Assembly (NCBI GenBank): GCA_001460835.1
Contig: CYKH01001877.1
Span: forward strand, 1 to 56,920
Length of the DNA stretch: 56,920 bases
Direction of reading: 5' to 3'
DNA from: Bodo saltans
Lineage: Eukaryota; Euglenozoa; Kinetoplastea; Eubodonida; Bodonidae
Shown: in pieces, positions 1-8,837 of the stretch
Position numbering within the stretch: position 1 is the stretch's first letter
How the letters are laid out: every line of letters starts with the position of its first letter
Made by a program: the position numbers and the translations under genes
Notes under the pieces: model-generated
Database searches by the model: none
What the model saw: the letters and a program-made list of their open reading frames with translations, nothing else
What the model was told of the DNA's origin: nothing

Positions 1-16
1 TTTCTGTACTTTATTG
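1..16 (+). other. Match to the 3' end of a spliced leader exon
   Basis: The window opens with tttctgtactttattg. From memory this equals the last 16 nucleotides of the Leishmania-type spliced leader, which ends in CAGTTTCTGTACTTTATTG. It is followed by GT and runs without a break into a phospholipase D reading frame. In kinetoplastids the leader is added to mRNA by trans-splicing, so leader sequence joined to coding sequence in genomic DNA would indicate a retrocopied mRNA or a broken leader-RNA gene. Chance is not excluded, and the window edge hides whatever lies upstream. Confidence 0.45.
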
Positions 17-1181
17 GTCACCGCATCGTCAAAGAAGAAGGCATAGTGGCTACCCACGTGTACTCACATCATCAGAAGCACATTACAATCCTTGACGGCA
101 ACAACCTGACTGCTTACTGTGGTGGGTGTGACATTGCCGTTGGCCGGTTCGATGATGCAACAAAGCCTGTCTTTTACAACGATGAGCTGGAGGGCCGCTA
201 CGATACAAGCCTCTGTTGCGGTGGCACGAAGAATGACGGCAAGGCATTCACACTCCAAGAATTTTCAAGCGGGGAGCCTCGTTTGCCGTGGCAAGACATC
301 CAAGTTCGGATTGACAGGCAGGCAGCGCTAGAAATTGTAGTCACATTTGAGCACTTTTTTCGAATTGCGGTATCTGAGCAATTCCCAAACAATGATCTTC
401 GAACGCTCCCTGCGCTGAGATACGCTCCTGTTGGTTCTCCGGAAACGAACGCAGTTGTTCAAATCGTGCACACCAGGGACCGATGGTACGGCTTTGAGGA
501 GTTCGTGGTGCAACTCATCGGCAAGGCCACTGAGTCTATCTACATCGAGCAGCAGTATTTCCAAGGGTATGTTTCCGACTTAACAATCAACAATCTGCAA
601 AACCGGGTGCCATTCGCGATTGTTGAGAAAATCAAGGAACGAGATGACCCTGCATTCTATGTTCATGTTGTTCTTCCGTTGATCCCGGACTGCTTTCTCA
701 AGCTCGACAACGCAGTGACGAAGCACATTTTACTGAGATTCCCCCACATCTGCAGCAGTGCCTCAAGTTTTACTGTTTATCGAGCACCACTCAAGACGAA
801 AATGGAAACACTATCAACTATCCGTTCTTCGTGCACAGCAAAGCCATGATCGTGGACAAGGCAGTGTGCGTCATTGGCAGTGCCAATATCAACGACAGAT
901 CTTTGTTGTCATATCGTGACACAGAGATGGCAGCCGTCATCCATTCTCCTGAGGTTTCAGGCAAACTCGAGGAAGATCTGCGCAAACAACACGCGGCGTT
1001 CTTGAAGGCTGGACAACATAACCTTGAGCTAGACGCGACCATGAAAAACTCCTTGCCGATTGAGTTTCACGACTTGCCTAGGAAGCCCATCTTTCATATC
1101 ACTATGCGCAGTTCCCTGGCGCATAACCTTCGGGGCAATCAGTACCTCGGCACACAGTGCCTCTCGGCATTGATCCTTTAG
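1..1181 (+). pseudogene. Phospholipase D, 5'-truncated and frameshifted
   Basis: The eukaryotic/plant-type phospholipase D catalytic core hydrolyses phosphatidylcholine to phosphatidic acid. Both HKD motifs are visible. The first (HQKHITILD) is at about 76-102 and the second (HSKAMIVD, then GSANINDRS) at about 831-905. Between them lies the family motif IYIEQQYFQG near 538-567. The first motif is in frame 1 and the second in frame 3. The reading frame changes between about 728 and 741, where KHIL in frame 1 gives way to the continuation ending FYCLSSTTQDENG in frame 3. The N-terminal half, normally with a C2 or PX/PH lipid-binding region, is absent. The final 40 residues resemble the start of the ORF at 6454 rather than a normal PLD tail. 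Either a pseudogene or a single-base assembly error at the shift is possible; the truncation and neighbouring decay favour a pseudogene. Confidence 0.83.
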
Positions 1182-1398
1182 GCGTGAAACTGCAAGTCCC
1201 AGTATGCGAAGAAGTGGGGCCGTCTTGCCACATCATCATCAGACTCTGGAAGATCGCGTCGGCCACCGAGCACAACGTCGTGGAGGTTGCAGCTGGCGCT
1301 ATTCGTGCAGGCTACGAAGGTTATGAAAAGATGATTTGTAGAACGAAGTGAAAACCATGCAACCTGGATCTGTAAGTGTCTCTCAGATACCTCAATCA

Positions 1399-1530
1399 AA
1401 TCACTTGCTACATGTCAGTGATGATGCTGGGTCCTGGGGCAACAAGAGATGGTTCGTTGTCGAACCATTGATGTAGGGAGCCTTCCAGGGTTCCGATGTT
1501 CCTACTGAAACCACCAGCCAAGGTGCCCGC
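1399..1530 (+). repeat. Dispersed repeat R1, copy A
   Basis: This block shares long runs with copy B at 2852-2985. Examples are ctacatgtcagtgatgatgc, ccattgatgtaggg and ctactgaaaccaccagc, with short indels between. Both copies are on the same strand and they bracket the intact gene at 1745-2500. I do not recognise the element. Confidence 0.8.
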
Positions 1531-1599
1531 CTTGGTGTTCAGGCATTTGGAGACACTCGAGTGAAAGGTGCTCGCCTTGGCTAGTGGTTTCGTAGGAAC
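1498..1599. repeat. Inverted repeat, 25-26 bp arms and 51-nt spacer
   Basis: The left arm 1498-1523 (gttcctactgaaaccaccag and on to ccaagg) is the reverse complement of the right arm 1575-1599, with one indel and one mismatch. The spacer contains a segment (1537-1570) that reappears in reverse orientation at 2993-3027 in the second repeat copy. The structure could form a hairpin or serve as a site of inversion by recombination between the arms. Confidence 0.85.
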
Positions 1600-1744
1600 T
1601 TCGTCGGGATCTGAACCAATCCCCTTTTTTCAGCTCAGCCAGTTCGCTCGAAGCAATCATACTTTGTTCCAAATTTAAAACTGCAAGAATTACGTTGTGT
1701 TCACATTCTGTAAATTCTCTTCGTGACTGTCTCATGTTGTCCTA

Positions 1745-2500
1745 ATGCAGCGAAGATCATTCAAAGACCAGCACACAGCCATGAATTACTGCAACGTTTG
1801 TAACTGCAACGTTTCCAGAAGCAATTGCCAAGAACACATCGACGGCAAGCGCCACCTGGAAAACAGTGAAGTTCTCTCAGATGACGACTACCAGGACGAC
1901 ATCGAGTACTGCGACGATTGTGATTGCGTCGTTCCCGCAAACAACTGGCAAGCGCACATCAGAGGTAGAAGTCACATTGTAAACAGAAGCTATCTGTTCC
2001 GTAACTACGACTCTGATGGCAACGATAAAATCTCTGATGACGATGACCTTTACAGTGACGACTCTGGCGACGCATATCTCAGCGACGACGAAAACAGCGA
2101 CGATGACCTTGTCAGTGACGACTTCGGTGAAGACGAGCATGAAACCTACAAAGTCGTTTCTCTAAAATGTATTTCTTACACTCAGAACTCAATCAGGCAC
2201 GCATTTAAAGACGAAACTGCTTTGGGGCAGGGCATTAGAAATTTGCAAAAAGAGATTCCAAGAAACTATCGCACAAACCGTATTTGGGACGCCAAGTTTG
2301 TCCCTCAGCACATGGTCAGAGTGTTTTACATGGGAGGAGGCCATTACGCTGTCCACAACAATCGTACCCTTTACTGCTACCAGCAAGCAGGGTTTCTCTG
2401 GATCCCAGTGAACGTTATCTCCCCTAGCTATGAGTATCGTTGCTTCGAGACGCCTCCCATTGTTCGTCGTAAAGCGTCTTTCTACCGGCGAACCGCATAA
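1745..2500 (+). CDS. Two C2H2 (U1/matrin-like) zinc fingers, acidic linker and ParB-like C-terminal domain
   Basis: This is an intact 251-residue protein. Two fingers are visible near residues 17-38 and 59-80, both with the spacing C-x2-C-x11-H-x5-H typical of U1/matrin-type fingers that bind RNA or DNA. Residues about 85-135 are Asp/Ser-rich and semi-repetitive (SDDENSDDDLVSDD). The C-terminal 110 residues follow a pattern I know from a widespread eukaryotic ParB/sulfiredoxin-like family: SYTQNSIRHAFKD, a short-residue loop, then VRVFYMGGGHYAVHNNRTL, resembling the usual IRVV..DGRYYSLDNRRL. The usual DNRR is HNNR here. The gene stands between two copies of repeat R1 in an otherwise decayed region, which suggests a mobile or recently acquired unit. 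Function is unknown; nucleic-acid binding is inferred from the fingers. Confidence 0.7.
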   Translation: MQRRSFKDQHTAMNYCNVCNCNVSRSNCQEHIDGKRHLENSEVLSDDDYQDDIEYCDDCDCVVPANNWQAHIRGRSHIVNRSYLFRNYDSDGNDKISDDDDLYSDDSGDAYLSDDENSDDDLVSDDFGEDEHETYKVVSLKCISYTQNSIRHAFKDETALGQGIRNLQKEIPRNYRTNRIWDAKFVPQHMVRVFYMGGGHYAVHNNRTLYCYQQAGFLWIPVNVISPSYEYRCFETPPIVRRKASFYRRTA

Positions 2501-3531
2501 ATCTACCCCGCTCTCACCTGGGATTTGAATGAATTCACCGCTCAATTCGACAACGCCAGTGTTACGTGTTTTTTTTTTTTTTTCTCCTTCTTCTTCCTTC
2601 CTCTACCATCTTTTGATCTGTAGTGGTGATCTCTAGTCGCCTCCTCTTTTATATTTTGCCCCGTGCGTTCGTCCTGCCGCGTCGAAAGCGCAGTTTGCAT
2701 TCATCTGGAAGCACCCAATCCGTTACAAATGCGACAATTCTTGCCGCTGAAGAACTTACAAATTGATTTTAGTTGTCTTTTCGTTTGTTTTTTTTTCCAG
2801 GAAGCATCACAATTCAGCATGAATGTTGGCAAAAACTAGAAGAAAAACAGAAATCACTGCTACATGTCAGTGATGATGCTGGGTCCTGGCAACAAGAGAG
2901 TCGCTGTCATGATCGAAGACACTTCGTTGTGGACCATTGATGTAGGGGCCTCCGACGACGTTTCTACTGAAACCACCAGCTAAGGCGGCGGACACCTTTT
3001 CATTCGAGTGTCTCCAAAAGCCTGAACATATGCACACCTCTTTTGTGTCCCCTTCTCGTTCGGCATTGTGCCCTCTCTCGCCAGCACTGTCGTACGATTC
3101 AAGGGGGAGGGCATCTTCTTAATGCAAACATATTCCTGCAAACATGTTTCCCTGCCACAAATTTTCACAAAGAATAGTAGTAACAACACACCGATTATGC
3201 AACGTCCATACGCTTGTACCGCGGCATGTGGCCCGGTTCACTCCTTGGCAACAACACCCTGCCCCAACAACCCCCTCGTGGTAGAGCTACTCAGCGACCG
3301 ACGATGAGCCCGGCGCTCATGCGAGGAATGAGAAGCAGTACACAACCGGAGTGGTGGTGCTTGGAACACTGCAGCACGCAAATCCTCCCTCAGTCACCCC
3401 ATTATTGCGGGCATGGCGTGTCGTTGATGAACAGTTGCAACCAAGCGTTGGGTTGGTGTCGCGTAGCCTCAGTCACATCGCCACCCGCGCTCAGTCTGCG
3501 CAAGGACACATCGCCGCCCGCGCTCCCCGAT
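2501..3531. other. Spacer with poly-T tract and repeat copy B
   Basis: No gene is supported. A 15-nt T tract (2569-2583) and a CT-rich stretch follow the zinc-finger gene. Repeat copy B occupies 2852-3027. The part from 3214 to 3531 is open in the frame of the downstream relic but is low in recognisable protein features. It contains a short near-tandem repeat (acatcgccacccgcgctc at about 3475, repeated with one change at about 3508). Confidence 0.5.
2852..3027 (+). repeat. Dispersed repeat R1, copy B, with inverted module
   Basis: Copy B matches 1399-1523 from the shared start to the left inverted-repeat arm (2961-2985). It then continues with a segment, 2993-3027, that is the reverse complement of 1537-1570 in copy A at roughly nine positions in ten. 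The right arm present in copy A (1575-1599) is not found downstream of copy B. Copy B therefore carries the same module flipped and has lost one end. Confidence 0.75.
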
Positions 3532-6036
3532 ATGACTTCTGGAGAAAGGGCCGTGGTGGATCAGATTAAACAATGTGCGATTATGGATGACTTAGTAAAA
3601 GTATCAATAAATTTACCTCGTGCGCAAACAGAAGCATTGGGGAAAGACATCAAAACATTTATGAGACGAATTGCCGAAAACGGAACGCCGAAACGTCTGA
3701 CAACCGTCGAACTGGGAAGTTCGTTGTCCATCGGTGAATATCGCGTTGCTTTTTGCAGCGTTGCTGATGGTAACCTTATCATTGGAGTCGCCACATTAGG
3801 CGTAGATCCCACCCCTCCAACTGGGACCAAGAAGGTTGACACGGTTAAGATTAAGATAGATGATGAATCCTCAGTACCACATTTACTCCGTCGCTGACGG
3901 GCGAGATACGATAGCGAAGCAGCTGAGCGGCGGGGAGCTCTCAACGGACCACCGCTACAACGAGTTGGTGCAGTTTGTCACAGACATGCTTAAGCACTGA
4001 TTGGTGGTGGTCTGGGTCTGGAAAGACGTGGCATATGATGGCAAACCTCTCAGACCTTTCGCACCTCGTTGTATACCTCAATTTCAGCACGGACATCGTG
4101 AAGGAGAATGTGGACTTAAGGTCCAGGATAAAATTCTCCACCCCAATACAGATCAGAGTCCATATTGAGGTTCTGGCCCATGCCGCCACCTTCAGTGGAC
4201 TGCCGCACCATCGAACCATTGTCCTGGTTGCTGGTATCGGAGAGATGGTTGTTGTCATCGGTAGGTTCGTGAGACATTCAGAGAGGGCAGATCGTGTGGG
4301 ATGAGCCAAAGCGTTTCTCCCGTCGGCGCTCACGAAACTCATCAAAGTCAAAGTGGAAGACGCCATCAAGGAATCGTGTCCGAAGCTACTGGACATGCTA
4401 CGCAGCAAAAAAAGACGCGGACAGAGAGGAGTTCGAGGTGCGTCTCTGCTTGGATGAACTGGGAGGTAGCCCTGAGCTGATTCGCGCGTGCTGTGCAGTG
4501 GGAAACGACGCCCTGCGAGGTGAGAAGGGGCTGAATTGGCATCCGCGTGTACAAATTCGATTGTTTGCTACTGGAACCGGCATTGGGACGGTGCAGAATC
4601 CTGTCGGCTCGGAATACAAATTCTACAAGCTCGTGACACTCGCGACGCAGCACGAAGACAACTCTGCGAAATTGTACTGGAAGCTCCGAGATACTTATTT
4701 TGCCAGTAAAGATGAGGACAAGGTTCCTGACCTTCAAAATCTTGTCAAACGGCTAGGGACGGTTTGGGACGACCCAGTTGCCGGGCCCAGCCAGTTGCGC
4801 CAACGCGATGAATACCTGACAAAACACAAGCACAAGGTTTTTGGCAACTTGGTTTGGGTTCGGGAAGCACTATTCTCTGCAGTTGATGCCGACGCGATGT
4901 GCCGCTGTGTCCTGACGAACGCAAAGCTCGCAACGCTCGTGTTTGCTCGCTGTCATGACCTGGCAAAGGACATTGCTGCGAACAGCCTATGTCGATATCC
5001 CACGGTCGATGTCCGTGCCCGTTTTAGGCAGTGCTGAGACGTCTGAGTCTGAGATACGTTTCACGGCGTGCTATCGGACGGACCTCGGGCGGTATAGCAT
5101 CTCGGGGGCCATGGTGGTGGTACTGCTCACGTGCGTTTGAAGATACCTTTGCGAATATCGGTGACGTGTTTGAGCACGCTGTGGCGAGGTTTGTTTTCAT
5201 CGCAGTGCAGGTATTCCGTGGCCGCCCCATCTCTCATCTCGTCAACTTTATTGTTGGCCACTCCGTCGGGAGTAACGCTCAAAGGATTTTGCATGCAAAT
5301 AACACAGAGCCTGAACCCGACTTTCAAGCACCTGAAATTGAACGGAAGTACTTCGCCGAACGCGTTGAAAACTGGCGCACAGACTTGAAGAAAGCTGAAG
5401 AACAACTTGAAAAGCACTGGCAGACAAGCACGAAGGATGCATGGATCGAGGTAAGCCCTGCGAACCTGCCCTCCGCAGATGTTGTGCTGCACATTCCTGG
5501 CGTCTTGACGCTGCCAATCCAATGTAAGGACAGAATTGACACCTTCGGCGACGACGACATCAGGCGGGCGCTGCGCTCAATGGTAGGGAAGATTTTTGCG
5601 ATGCCCGAAAGTGATCTAACCGCGGCTGAGATGCTAGGAAAGAAGCTGATTACCCTTGGTGCGCCCGTTATCCCACTTCTGTACGTTTCGCACGCGTCGA
5701 CATTGACAAATTTCCAGTATCCACATGACACGACATTTGTCAAATTTTCGGCATTGCATCATGGCCGAGGGCGTTGGTGAGAAAGATGCAAAGCGGCTTG
5801 AACATTTCGCCAGTGATCAGCGGCGCCATGCGGCTCGCTTGCACAACATTCGACGAAGCATCGTGTTATTTGATGTCAAGCCGCGGGAGCCAGGTGACGT
5901 TGTCGTTGTCGCAACCGCTGCCGAGGCCAGTGAGCCGAAGTCGCTGGTGACCGGCGATTACAACCCAGGCCCCTGCAACGCTTTCACGCCACTCGTGAGT
6001 AGCAGGTCGCCCAATAACTCTTTGTGCGAAACATGA
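3532..6036 (+). pseudogene. Crinkler/RHS-type effector relic (P-loop NTPase plus PD-(D/E)XK nuclease), multiply broken
   Basis: The locus reads as one long protein only if the frame changes repeatedly. It starts at 3532 in frame 1, goes to frame 2 near 3890, then to frame 3 near 4000, where the Walker A motif SGSGKT lies. An internal TGA stands at 4302. The frame returns to 1 near 4430, changes again near 5035, and is frame 3 to 5780. The domain order is a leading alpha/beta segment, a P-loop NTPase, a long middle, and a nuclease-like segment with ADVVL...PIQCK near 5486-5526 that fits the D...(E/Q)xK pattern of restriction-endonuclease-like folds. This architecture is known from Crinkler and trypanosome retrotransposon-hot-spot (RHS) proteins. 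At least five frame changes and one stop make expression of a full product unlikely. The exact family is inferred from architecture, not overall similarity. Confidence 0.65.
5889..6020 (+). repeat. Direct repeat R2, copy A
   Basis: This 132-bp block recurs as 6071-6206 with few changes, mainly a short cgcccg-type insertion and a two-base change after tacaacc. Copy A overlaps the tail of the Crinkler/RHS relic's last open frame, so the duplication occurred in already coding-like or decaying sequence. Confidence 0.9.
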
Positions 6037-6054
6037 GTTGGCGAAATTTGTGAG
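6020..6054 (+). repeat. 35-bp module, forward orientation
   Basis: This segment, immediately after R2 copy A, is the reverse complement of 6205-6239 at 34 of 35 positions. The end of the module overlaps the left arm of the hairpin at 6040-6068. Confidence 0.9.
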
Positions 6055-6068
6055 TTACAAATTTCGCC
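6040..6068. repeat. Perfect 11-bp inverted repeat, 7-nt loop
   Basis: ggcgaaatttg (6040-6050) and caaatttcgcc (6058-6068) are exact reverse complements around the loop tgagtta. It lies exactly between the two R2 copies and could form a stable hairpin at the point where the duplication and inversion meet. Confidence 0.9.
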
Positions 6069-6070
6069 TA

Positions 6071-6206
6071 GCCAGGTGACGTTGTCGTTGTCGCAACCGC
6101 TGCCGAGGCGCCCGCCAGTGAGCCGAAGTCGCTGGTGACCGGCGATTACAACCTTTGCCCCTGCAACGCTTTCACGCCACTCGTGAGTAGCAGTCGCCCA
6201 ATAACT
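6071..6206 (+). repeat. Direct repeat R2, copy B
   Basis: This is the second copy of 5889-6020, offset by 182 bp at its start. It ends in the same gcccaataact(c) sequence as copy A, after which the 35-bp module follows in the opposite orientation. Confidence 0.9.
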
Positions 6207-6239
6207 CACAAACTTCGCCAACTCATGTTTCGCACAAAG
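6205..6239 (-). repeat. 35-bp module, inverted orientation
   Basis: Reverse complement of 6020-6054 with one mismatch. Both module copies sit at the same place relative to their R2 copy, so one has flipped in place. Confidence 0.9.
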
Positions 6240-6453
6240 CAAAACCTGAAACGGAAATTGAAAGCTCTTCGAGCTACTCCATAAAAACAAAACGTTGGTC
6301 TCTTTGCATGATAATTGCATCGCACATTCTTTAAGGTGAATTTTGTCCAGGATAATTTGGTTTACATGTCAGCGCCACTGGTGATCTAGTTCGCATTATT
6401 TTCCCTCTTGCTGGATACCATAAACTTAGTTTGAAAATTCACACATAAACCAT

Positions 6454-8478
6454 ATGCACGACACCCTGCCAGTTGTGTTTCACGACTTGCCTGGGAAGCC
6501 CATTATTCACATCACTAAGCACAGCTCCCTGGCGTCGCGAGAGACACCAATAATTCTTCGGAGCGATCAGTACCTCCCCCGCACGACCTCACCAACACGC
6601 CAACCCGGATACAATGCGTTGACGTCGTCCTCTTCGCTTGCTGGGCCTCGTGACGCCGTGTGGGTCCCACCGTACTCTGTTGGCAGATTGAAGACGGAAT
6701 TGGTTGCCGCAGCCGTTGCACATCAACAACAGTACTGCAATCACGCTCGCAATGACAGCGACAACAATTCAGAACTGTCGTCCTACACACGAAGTCACTA
6801 TTATTTCCCGAGCCTCGGGGAACGCTTTCTTATCTTGCACATCAACCATAGAGTTCCAGGGGACTCAGAAGCCGTCTCCACTGCGGCAAGACACGTGCAA
6901 TGCCTTATTCCTGGTGCGCCACTCTCACTGCGTGTGTACTCGGTGGAAACCGACATCACAATCCGGTGCTTATGGCTTGGGAGTCATGACGGTGCTGCCG
7001 CTGCACATGTCACTTCTAGCTCTGCAACACTCATCGAAGGTATTTCTGGAACCCTCTCACTAAGTGGTGTGCGGATGTTGTTGATGGAAACATTGACCAG
7101 AAACAACTTTCGGCGCCCATTAGAGGAATCAGGATGGAGCTTGGTAATGGCTGTCCCTGGGATAGCTCGGAACAGCGGCATGATCGAGTCGTTTGTGATC
7201 ACTGACGAACTTGAGCGGTTGTGGGATGTGAACGCGCTAAGAGGTGCAATGCCCCTATGCGAGCAATCAGTGCCGCCTGCTGCTGAGCAACACTCCTCCC
7301 CCAACCTAATAACGACAAGTCCTCATCACACAAGAAGTTGCGCAAGTCCAAAAGTGGTGGTCACCATTTACCTTCAGGTGTACTCACAGCATGGAGTTGT
7401 GGTGACCCATTCCAGTGCTCCTACACGCCTTCCGGTCGGTGTTTCTACAACAGCAGCCAGGGCCAAGTCTCTTTCCACACGAAATGAAACGGCGTCTTCA
7501 AGGGACGACAAGCAGCAATCTGTTGTTGTGGGACGCACAAAGAAGGTTCAGATTCACTCAAGTTGTGTTCCCTTGGATCCAACACCACATCTCGTAGGTT
7601 GTGTGTCAGTGCACGAGGATGTACCCGGAGGAGGAGCAGGTGATTCACAGGCCGATGATCCTCCATCGTTAATGGAACACGGCTCTCCTCGGATCACTTC
7701 ACAACGACATCACAACGATGGGCACCATGGGGATGATGATGCCGTACCAACATTTCTATTCGGTACCATTGCACCTGAAGCCACCACACCAGTACTACCT
7801 TCTCAAACATCTGCGGAGAATCTGCAACCCCCAGAAGTCCCCTCGTTGCTTTCCGAACGCCGCGCTCCATCCATCGCGACTTCACCAGTCGGTGGTACTT
7901 ATGACACGACGAAGCGCCGTACCACTCTGCCCGTGAGACGATCTGTCTACCTTGTAAGTGATGACGACGAAGAGGATTCACATGCCAGTGTGCGCAAGTC
8001 TTCTTCTCAGCCGCTACGTCATCACCATCATGATGATTATGCAACGAAGATTCGACAGCAGACTCCATCATCCGTTGTCGTGGGATCGCCCCATCGTGCT
8101 GCTGCTGCGTCGTCGTCACACACGCCTACGCTGGATGCTCTTCGCACCTCAATAACGTCGATGGAAGCACGCGCATTGCGGAGCCCTTCGATGACAACTG
8201 CAGCAACCACCGGTGCAAGCAGCAATGCGGCTGTCACGAATCACACACCAGCGATCGTCAGGCACCCTACTTCCTCAACGAGCACACCTCCTCACACCTC
8301 GCCACCTTCCAGTTCTGGTGGGTTCTCGGCAGCAGTTGGTAGTGTGCATGGGTTCGTCTTGTCCTCTCCGATGCCCGTTGATCCGAATATGGAGCGCCAA
8401 CGCCGCCGCCACGCCACATTATCGCGATCGCCTTCAGCATCATATGTTGTCGGAAGTAAACAACGTGCGTCCCAATAG
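6454..8478 (+). CDS. Hypothetical 674-residue protein, low-complexity C-terminal half
   Basis: I do not recognise this protein. Residues 1-45 resemble the tail of the PLD relic at 1053-1153: LP..FHDLP.KPI.HIT..SSLA and a later QYL are shared, and the DNA is also similar. Residues about 120-270 look folded, with alternating hydrophobic strands and no known motif. From about residue 290 on the sequence is rich in Ser, Thr, His and Pro and probably disordered. The first ATG is used, but the shared N-terminal segment may be a fused relic and a later start could be the original one. The upstream spacer has a short T-rich run near 6400. The gene marks the border between the decayed region and the intact gene run. 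Confidence 0.6.
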   Translation: MHDTLPVVFHDLPGKPIIHITKHSSLASRETPIILRSDQYLPRTTSPTRQPGYNALTSSSSLAGPRDAVWVPPYSVGRLKTELVAAAVAHQQQYCNHARNDSDNNSELSSYTRSHYYFPSLGERFLILHINHRVPGDSEAVSTAARHVQCLIPGAPLSLRVYSVETDITIRCLWLGSHDGAAAAHVTSSSATLIEGISGTLSLSGVRMLLMETLTRNNFRRPLEESGWSLVMAVPGIARNSGMIESFVITDELERLWDVNALRGAMPLCEQSVPPAAEQHSSPNLITTSPHHTRSCASPKVVVTIYLQVYSQHGVVVTHSSAPTRLPVGVSTTAARAKSLSTRNETASSRDDKQQSVVVGRTKKVQIHSSCVPLDPTPHLVGCVSVHEDVPGGGAGDSQADDPPSLMEHGSPRITSQRHHNDGHHGDDDAVPTFLFGTIAPEATTPVLPSQTSAENLQPPEVPSLLSERRAPSIATSPVGGTYDTTKRRTTLPVRRSVYLVSDDDEEDSHASVRKSSSQPLRHHHHDDYATKIRQQTPSSVVVGSPHRAAAASSSHTPTLDALRTSITSMEARALRSPSMTTAATTGASSNAAVTNHTPAIVRHPTSSTSTPPHTSPPSSSGGFSAAVGSVHGFVLSSPMPVDPNMERQRRRHATLSRSPSASYVVGSKQRASQ

Positions 8479-8837
8479 TTGCTTGGAGTTACTTACTAGG
8501 ACTATGCAATGGACATCTAGCGGGTAGGCGAGGACCTAGACTCATGTAGGAGTGCCTTTTGAATGTGCACTATTATCGCTTTAACGTTTTTCTTTGTATG
8601 GAGTGTCGCTCCGGTCGAAACCATACGCAGATCTCTTGACAGACATTCACAACCTTTTGTCATTTCATTCACTTGTTTTTCTGTCGCTATGTCGCGCGAA
8701 ATGAACGAGGGCAGTCACGAGAACCTCCAATTCAATGTCTTCAATTCAAACTTCATGTGATGTTCCTCACATCTCTTTTCTTTTTAAAAAAAAAGCTTTG
8801 AAGAGATCACAGGAAAGCAGTTTACTCAACAGATTCG
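8479..8837. other. Intergenic spacer
   Basis: No gene is supported. A T-rich tract followed by an A run (8768-8794) lies just before the next gene. A 65-codon open stretch at 8563-8760 has a hydrophobic start but no other support. Confidence 0.5.
8794..8795 (+). promoter_or_regulatory. Predicted trans-splice acceptor AG
   Basis: This is the first AG after the pyrimidine tract 8768-8785, about 43 nt before the ATG at 8838. The layout fits kinetoplastid spliced-leader addition but the site itself is a prediction. Confidence 0.35.

Larger units (their letters stand above)
1182..1744. other. Spacer with repeat copy A and relic coding sequence
   Basis: No convincing gene lies here. A short open stretch to about 1351 in another frame could be further PLD-locus debris but matches nothing I recognise. 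The rest holds the dispersed repeat (1399-1530) and an inverted-repeat structure (1498-1599), each listed separately. A T-rich patch at 1624-1631 precedes the zinc-finger gene and could serve its trans-splicing. Confidence 0.5.

Noticed and set aside
1419-1508. Box C (TGATGA) and box D (CTGA) 90 nt apart in repeat R1, also in copy B at 2871-2970, suggesting a C/D snoRNA
   Set aside because: No terminal stem pairs the sequences flanking the boxes, the two copies differ in length between the boxes, and similarity extends well beyond them.
3214-3531. N-terminal extension of the Crinkler/RHS relic
   Set aside because: The frame is open but shows no conserved pattern, and the ATG at 3532 begins the recognisable part.
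8563-8760. 65-codon frame with a hydrophobic start
   Set aside because: No family, no spacing support and shorter than chance frames elsewhere in the window.
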